Assembly: GCA_021849765.1 (NCBI GenBank) | Contig: JAJZSM010000025.1 | Location: forward strand, 1 to 11,251 | DNA from: Actinomycetes bacterium | GTDB lineage: Bacteria; Actinomycetota; Acidimicrobiia; Acidimicrobiales; RAAP-2 | Direction of reading: 5' to 3' | Length of the DNA: 11,251 nt | In this document: positions 1-6,863 of the stretch, piece by piece | Numbering within the stretch: position 1 is the stretch's first letter | How the letters are laid out: every line of letters begins with the position of its first letter | Made by a program: the position numbers and the translations under genes | The notes under the pieces: generated by a model | The model's database searches: none | What the model saw: only the letters and a program-made list of their open reading frames with translations | Told to the model about the DNA's origin: nothing

Positions 1-1254
1 GATGGGGTCGGCGTCCGTTCCAATCCCTCGACGCTTCGCAACGGTCTCGCCCTCTCGCACGCCATTCGGGTCCTCCAGACGATGGGCGTCGCCGACCCTG
101 ACGCCCGCGGCGCCATCATCGACCGACACCGAGAGGTCTGGTGGTTCGACCTGGGCAGCTCGAGTTATCCGCGTTTCAACCTGACCACCTACCAGCGCTA
201 CTACGACGAGCGACTCGCCGTCGTTCGTGCCCACGAACGCTGGCGTAACGGCGAAGGTCCGTTCCCCACGGAGCCCTACTGGCACCGCGAATGCCTCGAG
301 TGTCCCTACAACGATCCGTGCGGCCGTGAGCTCCGTGATCGTGATGACGTCTCGCTCACCCGCTTCACGACCTTCGACCAGCAGCTCACCTTGCGCGAGC
401 ACGGCGTGAACACGAGACACGATCTGGCTCGTCTCGACCCAGCGCTCGCCCGACAGCGATCGGGACCCGTAACCGTCGCGGACCGCCCCGAGACACACAT
501 CGCGCGTGTCGTAAACCATCTCGACGAGTTGATCTATCGCGCCCGCGCGCACGAGCGGGGCCCACTACGCATCGTCGACACGAATCGCGTCGGGTGTCCG
601 ACCGCCGACGTCGAGGTTGACATCGACACCGAGAGTTACGGGGACTCGACGTACCTGTGGGGCGCGCTCGTGACGGTGAATCGGCCGTTAGAGGGTGTAC
701 GAGACGGTTACGTCGCCTTCGCGAACTGGGACGACCACACCGTGGGCGCGCCAGCGCGGGTCTTCGCCGCGTTCTGGCGGTGGTTCGACGACTTGCGTCA
801 ACGGTGCCGCGCCCAGGAACGGAGCGTCTCGGCCTATTGCTTCTGGGCACAGGCCGAGGATGGAGCCATGAATCGCGCGGTCGAAGACCCCTTACCCGAA
901 GGGCCGACCCGTGCAGACCTCGACGAGTTCCGCCTCGGGTCACCGACGAATTGGATCGACCTGCACCAACTCGCCAAGACCCAGATCCAGACCGACGGAC
1001 CAATCGGCCTCAAGGTCATGGCGGGTCTCGCTGGTTTCACCTGGCGTGACGCAAACCCGAGCGGCGAAGCGTCGATGCTGTGGTACGAGGTCGCTATCTC
1101 GTCGAGTAACGAGGCCGCCGGTTCGCGCGCCAGGATTCTTGAGTACAACGAGGACGACTGCCGGGCGACGAGAGCCCTGCGTCAATGGCTGAACGGGCCG
1201 GCTCGCTCGCTCGCCCACCGCGACGACTTCGAGAGCGTCCTTGGCCATCATTAG
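1..1254 (+). CDS. TM0106-type RecB-like nuclease, C-terminal part (5' end off window)
   Basis: The reading frame is open from base 1 to TAG at 1252-1254, giving 417 visible residues; the start and the N-terminal nuclease lobe lie upstream, so the ATG at 82 is internal. Visible residues include a C-x2-C-x5-C cluster (about 98, 101 and 107), like the cysteine patch that closes RecB/Cas4-type nuclease domains, often as an Fe-S site. A short helical region follows. Next comes an RNase H-like domain with a D-x-D-x-E motif (about 207-211), an 'SP..WIDL' stretch and a closing Y-x2-D-D motif (about 382-386), typical of the DEDD-like YprB/RNase_H_2 fold. This order (RecB-like nuclease, Cys cluster, RNase H-like domain) is that of the TM0106 family, whose substrate is not established. 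The gene ends 9 bp before the ABC genes and is probably cotranscribed with them. Family call firm; cellular role unknown. Confidence 0.82.
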   Translation, partial: DGVGVRSNPSTLRNGLALSHAIRVLQTMGVADPDARGAIIDRHREVWWFDLGSSSYPRFNLTTYQRYYDERLAVVRAHERWRNGEGPFPTEPYWHRECLECPYNDPCGRELRDRDDVSLTRFTTFDQQLTLREHGVNTRHDLARLDPALARQRSGPVTVADRPETHIARVVNHLDELIYRARAHERGPLRIVDTNRVGCPTADVEVDIDTESYGDSTYLWGALVTVNRPLEGVRDGYVAFANWDDHTVGAPARVFAAFWRWFDDLRQRCRAQERSVSAYCFWAQAEDGAMNRAVEDPLPEGPTRADLDEFRLGSPTNWIDLHQLAKTQIQTDGPIGLKVMAGLAGFTWRDANPSGEASMLWYEVAISSSNEAAGSRARILEYNEDDCRATRALRQWLNGPARSLAHRDDFESVLGHH

Positions 1255-1263
1255 CATGGTGCT

Positions 1264-2745
1264 GTGGCCGAACATCCCATGATCGACACGTTCACGCGTC
1301 GGTCATGGGTAATCGGAGTCTCGGCGACCGTCATCGGCTTTGGGGGTGCGCTGCTCAGCGCGCTTGGGATCACCGACGTCGCAGACGGCGCGGTCGCCCG
1401 TGGGGTGACACTCGTGGTCGGGGCTCTCGTCGCACGCTGGCTCGTGACCTCGAGTACCGACGCGTGGGCGTCCTTCTCCGCCCGAATCATCCGGGACCGG
1501 TGGCGACGCACGGTCATCGACCAGTTCGAACGGCCACGGGCAGAGGGGGAACGAGGACGACGCGACGTAGCCCTCGCTATCGACCACGCCGCGGCGGCTC
1601 CCGCCCTCGACGTCGTCGGCGCGAGTGCGCGAACGGCCGCCTTCGGCATCGTGATCGTCTGGCTCGCGGCCGGTTGGCTGAGTGCCGGCATCGTCATCGT
1701 CTTGCTCGGCGTCGCTATCCCCCTCTACCAACGGGCGGGGCGGCGCAGCGCGGCGTTGACCGATGACTACAACCAACGTCGCGATGTCCTCGAGCGACGT
1801 CAGCTGGAGATGCTCCAGCACGCGCCCGAGCTTCGGGCCCTGGGCGCCGTGCGCTACGGCGCCGACGAGATCGCGGCGGTGAGCGACGCTGAACACCACG
1901 CCGCCATTCGTGCCATCCGGGTCGCGCTCGAGTCGTCACTCGTCACCGAGTTCCTGAGCGGCGTCTCCATCGGGCTCGTGGCGATGGTCGTCGGCTTTAG
2001 TCTGCTGCTTGGCACGATCTCCCTGGACCGGGCGCTCGTCGCCGTACTCATCACGAGCGAGCTCTTCGGGTACGTCCGTCGATTCGGGGTCGAGTTCCAC
2101 CGCCGTGACGATGCGGCCGAATCGATCGCCATACTTCGTCGCGCACCCAGCGTGTCCTACAGCACGTCGGGTCCCCTCGTGGCGGCCCAGGCCTTGGTCA
2201 CTGAGGCGTCCACCGCACCGATCACCCTTGAGATCCACCCTGGGCAGCGACTCCTCGTCACGGGTCCGTCGGGCGTTGGCAAGACCACCTTCGCTCACAC
2301 CCTGATCGGCTGGCGCCCCGCCGTGTCAGGTAGTGTCACCCGTCGCGAAGTGGCCATCGCCATCGTGAGCCCCGCGTCAGCGCTGTTTGACGGATCGCTC
2401 CACGAGAACGTAACCCTCGGCCGGGAGATCCCCGACGCGCTCGTACGAGCGAGACTCGACGAACTCGGACTCACCGGACCACGGTTCGAGGACCTCTCGG
2501 TTCCACTCCTGGCCGACGGTGAGGGACTCAGCGCCGGTGAACGAGTCCGGCTCGTTCTCGCGCGGGCCACACTGGCCAGTCCCGCTCTCATCATCGTGGA
2601 CGACATCGCCGGCGTCTTGGATGACGCCAATCGACGACGGGTGTCCCAGCTCCTTGGGCGACTCGCCGCGCTGAGCGTCCTCGAGCTCAGCGTCGACACC
2701 CCCTTACTCGCCGACGTCGACCAACGAATCGAGCTCGGCTCATGA
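1264..2745 (+). CDS. cydD: CydD-like half-size ABC exporter subunit with degenerate ATPase site
   Basis: This 493-residue protein has an N-terminal membrane domain (hydrophobic segments near 14-35, 45-62, 122-155 as a pair, 233-250 and 256-274) and a C-terminal nucleotide-binding domain. The stretch at 229-279 (FLSG...VGF...SELFGYVRRFGVEFH) is characteristic of CydD, half of the CydDC exporter linked in other bacteria to cytochrome bd assembly and to thiol or heme handling. Walker A is intact (GPSGVGKTT from 334). Other motifs deviate: proline 370 stands where the Q-loop glutamine belongs, the signature is LSAGE (422-426), Walker B ends D446-D447 instead of Asp-Glu, and Val477 replaces the switch histidine. 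It therefore probably binds ATP but contributes a non-hydrolytic site. The start is GTG 1264 (no clear Shine-Dalgarno); ATG 1279 is an alternative. It overlaps the next gene by ATGA. At 493 residues it is short for CydD. Substrate unproven. Confidence 0.8.
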   Translation: MAEHPMIDTFTRRSWVIGVSATVIGFGGALLSALGITDVADGAVARGVTLVVGALVARWLVTSSTDAWASFSARIIRDRWRRTVIDQFERPRAEGERGRRDVALAIDHAAAAPALDVVGASARTAAFGIVIVWLAAGWLSAGIVIVLLGVAIPLYQRAGRRSAALTDDYNQRRDVLERRQLEMLQHAPELRALGAVRYGADEIAAVSDAEHHAAIRAIRVALESSLVTEFLSGVSIGLVAMVVGFSLLLGTISLDRALVAVLITSELFGYVRRFGVEFHRRDDAAESIAILRRAPSVSYSTSGPLVAAQALVTEASTAPITLEIHPGQRLLVTGPSGVGKTTFAHTLIGWRPAVSGSVTRREVAIAIVSPASALFDGSLHENVTLGREIPDALVRARLDELGLTGPRFEDLSVPLLADGEGLSAGERVRLVLARATLASPALIIVDDIAGVLDDANRRRVSQLLGRLAALSVLELSVDTPLLADVDQRIELGS

Positions 2746-4340
2746 GGTCGGACCGTGACCGTCTGCGCCGATGGATACAGCGGGCCCAACCCCCTCGTCG
2801 TGCACTGATCAAGGCCCTCGTCGCAGGCACCGTGAGCTCAATCACCGCTCTCGGACTATTCGTCGGTGCCATCGCCCTGCTCGTGGTCAGCTCGTCGCGT
2901 CCAGGACTTCGGGCGATCGCGGGCATCCTCATCGTCATCGAGCTCTTCGCGTTCCTGCGCTCACCCATCAGATTCAACGAGCGCATGAGCGCGCACCGTC
3001 TCGGTTTTGCCGCGGTGTCGCGCTGGCGGCGATGGTTGCTCACCACGATCGGCCGATGGACGGTTCGCCGGTGGCGGACCTACGCCCAGGGCGAGCTGCT
3101 CGAGCGTGCGTTGCGAGACACGGACGAACTCCAGGACCTGTGGCTCCGCTTCGTCCTGCCCGCCGCCAGCACACTCGTAACGTTCGTGGTCGGTGACATC
3201 GTCATTGCGTTGCTCGCGCCGCACGGCCGATGGATATTCGCCGCAGTGCTCGTCGCGGTCGTGCAACTCATCGGCGTCATCGCCCTCGCCGCCACCGCCG
3301 ACGCCCTCATCGCCGTCGACCGTTCCCTGCGACGTGCGCGCGGCGAGTTCCGCGCAGCCCTGGTCGCGCTCAGCACGGTCAGTCCCGAACTAAGTCTCCT
3401 CGGCGCGCGGTCGTTCCTCGACCATCGCCTCGACGGTCCCCGCGAGGCACTCGCTGCGGCGGAGTCCCGTGCCGAGAACCGGCGACACCGTTCGGCCATG
3501 GTCGCCCCCGTGGCGACCATGGTGGCCGTGGCGGCACTACGCCTCGTCGCGCCCGTGAGCGCACCGGTGTGGACCGTAGTTTCGCTGCTGCTCGCGATGT
3601 TTACGTTCGAGGGGCTCACGGCTATTCGAGCGGCCCTTGACACCGCCGTTGCCGTCAGCGCGGCCGCGGAGCGTCTCGAAGACCTCGAGGCCAACCCGAC
3701 GCTGGCCGGCGCCCGCTGGCCGGACGACACGACGCTGCGAGCACATCACCTGACGATCCGTGAGGGCAACCGGACGATCCTCGACGACGGCACCTTCGAA
3801 ATCGCGCCTGGCCGTCACGTGGCAGTGACGGGTCCATCGGGCAGCGGCAAGTCCACCCTGCTGCGGATCCTCGCGGCACTCGATGACCTCGACGACGGCG
3901 TCATCGCCATTGGCAACACACCCGTCACCGAGATTGACGAGGACGTCCTTCGCGCCCACGTGGCGTTCGTGCCCGGGGAGACCGGGCTCCTGCGCGGGTA
4001 CGCCCAAGACGTCCTCGTGCTAGGGCGAACGATTGTACGACCCCTCGACCAAGACCTCATGGCGGTGGGCATCGACGTCGAACCGGCAACGAAATGGGAC
4101 GAGGTCTCCCGAGGCGAAGGTCAGCGAATCGCGGTCGTGCGAGCCCTCGCCATCGGACCGGACATCGTGATCCTCGACGAACCGACCAGCGGGCTTGGGC
4201 GCGACGAGACGACGGCCGTACTCAACCTGCTCACGGACAGTCGTGCCACCGTGATCATTGCGACCCACGACGACCAGATCATCGCGTGGAGCGACCTCGT
4301 CATTGACCTGAGTGCCGGCGACCTGACCACGTCACCGTGA
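2742..4340 (+). CDS. cydC: CydC-like half-size ABC exporter subunit
   Basis: This 532-residue partner of the preceding subunit starts at an ATG overlapping its stop (ATGA), so the two are translationally coupled and likely heterodimerise in the membrane. Six hydrophobic segments lie near 22-50, 58-74, 137-159, 164-190, 251-270 and 274-295. The R-F-N-E-R-M...H run (77-85) and the 'D.DELQDLWLRFVLPA' stretch (126-141) are typical of CydC. In the nucleotide-binding domain, Walker A (GPSGSGKST from 364), Walker B with catalytic Asp479-Glu480 and switch His509 are intact. Gly412 occupies the Q-loop glutamine position, the signature is VSRGE (455-459), and the D-loop reads SGLG. The one competent ATP site would thus be the CydC Walker motifs against the CydD LSAGE. 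The gene ends 15 bp before a convergent reductase gene, with no obvious terminator. No cydAB is in view, so a paralogous exporter remains possible. Confidence 0.8.
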   Translation: MRSDRDRLRRWIQRAQPPRRALIKALVAGTVSSITALGLFVGAIALLVVSSSRPGLRAIAGILIVIELFAFLRSPIRFNERMSAHRLGFAAVSRWRRWLLTTIGRWTVRRWRTYAQGELLERALRDTDELQDLWLRFVLPAASTLVTFVVGDIVIALLAPHGRWIFAAVLVAVVQLIGVIALAATADALIAVDRSLRRARGEFRAALVALSTVSPELSLLGARSFLDHRLDGPREALAAAESRAENRRHRSAMVAPVATMVAVAALRLVAPVSAPVWTVVSLLLAMFTFEGLTAIRAALDTAVAVSAAAERLEDLEANPTLAGARWPDDTTLRAHHLTIREGNRTILDDGTFEIAPGRHVAVTGPSGSGKSTLLRILAALDDLDDGVIAIGNTPVTEIDEDVLRAHVAFVPGETGLLRGYAQDVLVLGRTIVRPLDQDLMAVGIDVEPATKWDEVSRGEGQRIAVVRALAIGPDIVILDEPTSGLGRDETTAVLNLLTDSRATVIIATHDDQIIAWSDLVIDLSAGDLTTSP

Positions 4341-4355
4341 AGTGTCCAGCCGGCG

Positions 4356-5338
4356 CTAGCCGTTGATGGACTTCATGCCGCTTTCGTGGTAACGGTCGCC
4401 GACCACCGCGCCGCGCGGAACGGCCGCCTCGAGTGCCGCGATGGCCCCGTCGCTTAGGTAGATCTCGCTCGCGGCGATGTTCTCATAGAGCCACTTCTTG
4501 CGCTTGGTTCCGGGGATCGGCACAACGTCTTCACCGCGGCTCAGTACCCACGCGAGTGCCAGTTGGGCCACGCTCACGTCCAATTCCGCGGCGATCGAGG
4601 CCAGATTCCCGACGAGCTGCAGGTTCTGTTCGTACGCGTCGCCGACGAAGGCGGGTGGTGCTTGCGGGTGTCACGTTCGTCGGTGCTGGTCCGGTTCGCG
4701 GCCTCGCTCGTGAGAAAACCCCGGCCGAGTGGGCTGTAGGCGACAAAGCCGATGCCGAGTCGACGACAGGTGTCGAGCACGCCATCCTCGGGATCACGGG
4801 TCCACAGCGAGTACTCCGACTGCAGCGCGGTTACCGGGTACACGGCGTTGGCCCGCTCGATCGTGGCCGACGATGCTTCAGAGATGCCGAGGAAGCGCAC
4901 CTTGCCCGCCTCGACCAACGACTTCATCGCTCCCCACGTCTCCTCGACGGGAACCGATCGGTCGACGCGGTGCTGATAGTAGAGATCGATGACGTCCACA
5001 CCGAGGCGGGCTAGCGAGTCGTTGCACGACTGTACGACGTATTCGGGGCGTCCGTTGACACCGAGGAACTGTCCATCGTCGGTCCGTTGATTACCGAACT
5101 TCGTCGCGAGCACTACCTCGTCGCGTCGAGTCGCGATCGCCCTACCAACCAGTCGCTCGTTCGTGAAGGGACCGTACATGTCGGCCGTGTCGAGGAAGTT
5201 GACACCGGCGTCGAGAGTCGCGTTGATCACGGCGATCGACTCCGCTTCGTCACCGACACCGTAGAACTCGCTCATCCCCATGCAGCCGAGTCCCTGCTGC
5301 GAGACGGCCAAGCCCTGGCCCAAAATCCGGTGCTCCAT
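4356..5338 (-). pseudogene. aldo/keto reductase (AKR13/YakC-like), single-base frameshift
   Basis: Two minus-strand pieces in different frames together make one NADPH-dependent aldo/keto reductase. The N-terminal piece (from 5338) carries the catalytic tetrad Asp50, Tyr55, Lys80 and His123 ([22 protein letters not shown]) and runs correctly to about 'DTRKHHP'. The C-terminal piece reads on from '[10 protein letters not shown]' through 'AQLALAWVLS' and the cofactor-binding 'PIPGTKRKKW' to TAG at 4356-4358. Restoring one base at the GGG run 4653-4655 rejoins the frames and gives 327 residues, the usual family length. No other stop or gap is present, so this is either a very recent mutation or a sequencing/assembly error. 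Unrepaired, the first frame ends at 4574 with an unrelated tail and lacks the last barrel strands and the cofactor motif. I prefer ATG 5338 to ATG 5353 because a good ribosome-binding site precedes it. Confidence 0.85.
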
Positions 5339-5344
5339 GTTCGT

Positions 5345-5350
5345 TCCTCT
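5345..5350 (-). promoter_or_regulatory. ribosome-binding site of the aldo/keto reductase
   Basis: On the minus strand AGAGGA (5350 to 5345) sits six bases before ATG 5338. It lies inside the coding frame that would begin at ATG 5353, so it decides in favour of the shorter start. It is one of the few clear Shine-Dalgarno sequences in the window. Confidence 0.65.
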
Positions 5351-5352
5351 CA

Positions 5353-5368
5353 TGTGAATTTACTCACA
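5353..5368. promoter_or_regulatory. CRP/FNR-type operator palindrome TGTGA-N6-TCACA
   Basis: The plus strand reads TGTGA (5353-5357), ATTTAC, TCACA (5364-5368). Both half-sites match the CRP consensus exactly, and actinobacterial CRP homologues (for example Rv3676) use a closely similar site. It lies directly upstream of the reductase ribosome-binding site and overlaps the upstream ATG at 5353. If transcription starts near the candidate -10 at 5386-5391, the site would sit about 10-27 bases into the transcript, a position that suits repression. The protein that binds it is not known from this window; another palindrome-binding regulator is possible. Confidence 0.5.
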
Positions 5369-5385
5369 ATGGAGTCATTCCAGCG

Positions 5386-5391
5386 ATTTTA
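5386..5391 (-). promoter_or_regulatory. candidate -10 element for the aldo/keto reductase
   Basis: On the minus strand TAAAAT (5391 to 5386) is the best -10-like hexamer in the leader, about 48 bases before ATG 5338, within an AT-richer patch. No convincing -35 hexamer is found at 16-18 bases' spacing, so the call is tentative. Confidence 0.3.
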
Positions 5392-5456
5392 CGATCACCT
5401 CAGTGGTGTTGCGCGCACTATCTTCTTCGTATTGGCTGGGGGGGCCAACCTACGCG

Positions 5457-5491
5457 AGCCCGCTCGTTTCGTCAGACGAAACGAGCGGGCT
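5457..5491 (+). terminator. perfect 17-bp inverted repeat, terminator-like hairpin
   Basis: The left arm AGCCCGCTCGTTTCGTC (5457-5473) and the right arm (5475-5491) are exact reverse complements around a single A, folding as about 16 bp with a three-base loop. On the plus strand the stem is followed by TCGTCGTTCT, a weak but T-enriched tail; on the minus strand the trailing bases are not T-rich. An intrinsic terminator for plus-strand transcripts is the simplest reading. It sits between two divergent genes, so it ends neither of them. A protein-binding palindrome or a boundary element is the alternative. Confidence 0.5.
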
Positions 5492-5561
5492 TCGTCGTTC
5501 TCCCCGCGCTCGCGTGCCCGCCCTCGTCGTGTACGCGTGGGGCGAGTCACCCGTGTCGCCA

Positions 5562-5567
5562 TAGGGT
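5562..5567 (+). promoter_or_regulatory. candidate -10 (TAGGGT) of a leaderless hemolysin III-like transcript
   Basis: TAGGGT fits the TANNNT actinobacterial -10 pattern and lies exactly six bases before GTG 5574, which would make the start codon the transcript's first bases. The same bases (AGGGTGA) could instead serve as a weak Shine-Dalgarno four bases before GTG. No good -35 is visible. Confidence 0.35.
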
Positions 5568-5573
5568 GACCAT

Positions 5574-6239
5574 GTGATCAAAACCACCACCCAGAGCCCG
5601 AGCGAGCCCGAACTCGTCAAGCCACTACTGCGTGGCTGGCTGCACCTGGGTGGAGTCGTCGTCCTACTGTGCGCGTCACCGATTCTCTACGTCCGCGCTC
5701 GGACCTGGACCCAGGTCGTCTGGGTCACTTGCTTCGTCGTGGGCGTGTCCATCATGATGCTCACGAGTGCCCTCTTCCACCGGATCAACTGGAGCACCCC
5801 CCATCGGCGTGCGTGGCGACGGGCCGACCACTCGGCGATTTTTGCCGCCATCGCTGGGTCCTACCTCGCCATCGCCGGACTGACGATGCACGGGACGATT
5901 CGCGTCGTGCTGCTCTTGGTCGTAGCCGGCGGCGCCGCCGTGGGTATCCTGATCCGTCAGTTGGCCCTGGACACCCCGAAGTGGGTCAACACGCTGCCCT
6001 ACCTCGTCGTCGGCTGGGCCGCAGTCGGTGTGCTGCCCCAGATCTACCGGGGCGGCGGCGCAGTCCCCTTCATCCTCATCGTCCTCGGCGGCGTCGCGTA
6101 TTCCGTTGGCGCGGTGTTCTACGGGACCAAACGCCCCCGACTCAACCCCAGGGTCTTCGGGTACCACGAGCTCTTCCACGCCTGCACCCTGCTTGGCGTC
6201 GCGGCGACCTTCGCCGCGATTGCCGTCGCACTGCACTGA
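5574..6239 (+). CDS. hemolysin III / PAQR-family membrane protein
   Basis: This 221-residue protein has about seven hydrophobic segments spanning nearly its whole length after a short charged N-terminus, as in the HlyIII/YqfA branch of the PAQR family. Family motifs are present: RGWLH (20-24), SALFHR with His69, R-x2-D-H with Asp85, IAGSY (93-97) and the C-terminal HELFH with His198 and His202. The three histidines (and probably the aspartate) are the metal-site residues of PAQR proteins. Hemolytic activity is inherited from the family name and is not implied here; these proteins are linked to membrane lipid homeostasis or amide hydrolysis. GTG 5574 is the likely start. The stop (TGA 6237-6239) directly abuts the stop of the convergent phosphatase gene. 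The gene appears monocistronic. Confidence 0.88.
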   Translation: MIKTTTQSPSEPELVKPLLRGWLHLGGVVVLLCASPILYVRARTWTQVVWVTCFVVGVSIMMLTSALFHRINWSTPHRRAWRRADHSAIFAAIAGSYLAIAGLTMHGTIRVVLLLVVAGGAAVGILIRQLALDTPKWVNTLPYLVVGWAAVGVLPQIYRGGGAVPFILIVLGGVAYSVGAVFYGTKRPRLNPRVFGYHELFHACTLLGVAATFAAIAVALH

Positions 6240-6863
6240 TCAGGACAGGGGCGGCACCAGGTTGAAGTGGACGAGAGTCGGCGAGGACTGACGCATCCCG
6301 ATCGTGGTGATGGAGCCGTTGTCGAGGCGCGTTCGCCACGCCACCGAACCCGGCACGCCGAGCGCCCACACCGTGGCCGACTTGATCGGACTGACGTGGC
6401 TCACGATCGCGAGGTGCCGGTGATGATCGTGGAGCAGGCTCGTTCGATCGGCGAGCAACTCATCCAATACCGCGTGCACTCGACGGTCGACGGACTCGAG
6501 GGACTCGCCATCACCGAGCGCCAGGTTGTGATCGGATTCGAAGGCGCGCCACTGGTCGTCGCTGACCACACTCAGGGGTTGCCCGTCCAGGTAGCCGTAG
6601 TCGACCTCGATGAACTCCGTTCGCACCCGTGGCTCTAGATGCGGCATCGCGAGACGCGCCGTCTCTCGAGCCCGCTGCAGCGGTGAGGTCCACACCTCCT
6701 CCACGCCCTCCACGAGTCGTTGTAACGCCTTGGCCTGACGCTCGCCCAAGTCGGTCAACGCCGGGTCGCTGCGCCCCACGAGCAGCCGCTGCGCGTTGGT
6801 CGTGGTCTGTCCGTGGCGGATGAGAATGATCACGGTACCAGTATCCGACCGCACGAGGGACAT
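6240..6863 (-). CDS. histidine phosphatase (phosphoglycerate mutase-like) family protein
   Basis: A single-domain phosphatase of 207 residues if ATG 6863 is used. Catalytic features, numbered from there, are the RHG motif (Arg16-His17-Gly18, with nucleophile His17), SPLQRARET with Arg64, the likely proton donor Glu86 before DYG, GES (119-121) and the second histidine His156 in SHVSP. The substrate cannot be read from sequence; relatives act on sugar phosphates, alpha-ribazole phosphate and others. ATG 6863 has GAGGA seven bases upstream but overlaps the preceding gene by 34 bases. GTG 6833, overlapping that stop as GTGA, would give 197 residues starting right before the RHG strand, as many relatives do. 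The zinc-ribbon/phosphatase order matches mycobacterial Rv2229c-Rv2228c, whose phosphatase carries an extra N-terminal RNase H domain that is absent here. Confidence 0.88.
   Translation of the reverse strand: MSLVRSDTGTVIILIRHGQTTTNAQRLLVGRSDPALTDLGERQAKALQRLVEGVEEVWTSPLQRARETARLAMPHLEPRVRTEFIEVDYGYLDGQPLSVVSDDQWRAFESDHNLALGDGESLESVDRRVHAVLDELLADRTSLLHDHHRHLAIVSHVSPIKSATVWALGVPGSVAWRTRLDNGSITTIGMRQSSPTLVHFNLVPPLS

Noticed and set aside
386..1003. Long minus-strand frame within the nuclease gene
   Set aside because: Arginine/serine-rich product typical of the reverse strand of high-GC coding sequence; the plus-strand protein has clear family motifs.
1256..1282. Eight-codon open frame starting ATG 1256 and ending as ATGA with ATG 1279
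   Set aside because: Could be a coupling peptide for the downstream start, but it has no Shine-Dalgarno and such a short frame is expected by chance.
4341..4355. Terminator between the convergent CydC and reductase genes
   Set aside because: Only 15 bp remain and the best stem (CGGC-GCTA-GCCG, reaching into the reductase end) is four base pairs without a T tract.
5339..5353. Upstream ATG 5353 as the start of the aldo/keto reductase
   Set aside because: The Shine-Dalgarno for ATG 5338 lies inside this extension, and the ATG overlaps the CRP-like palindrome; five extra residues are not typical of the family.
5432..5448. TTGGC-N7-GCCAA small hairpin around a seven-G run
   Set aside because: Only five base pairs; not enough alone to call an RNA element, so mentioned only in the orphan-terminator finding.
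5087..5569. 160-codon plus-strand frame across the reductase start and the intergenic region
   Set aside because: Antisense to a well-supported gene, arginine/serine-rich with no recognisable domain, and it crosses the palindrome and the candidate hemolysin III promoter.
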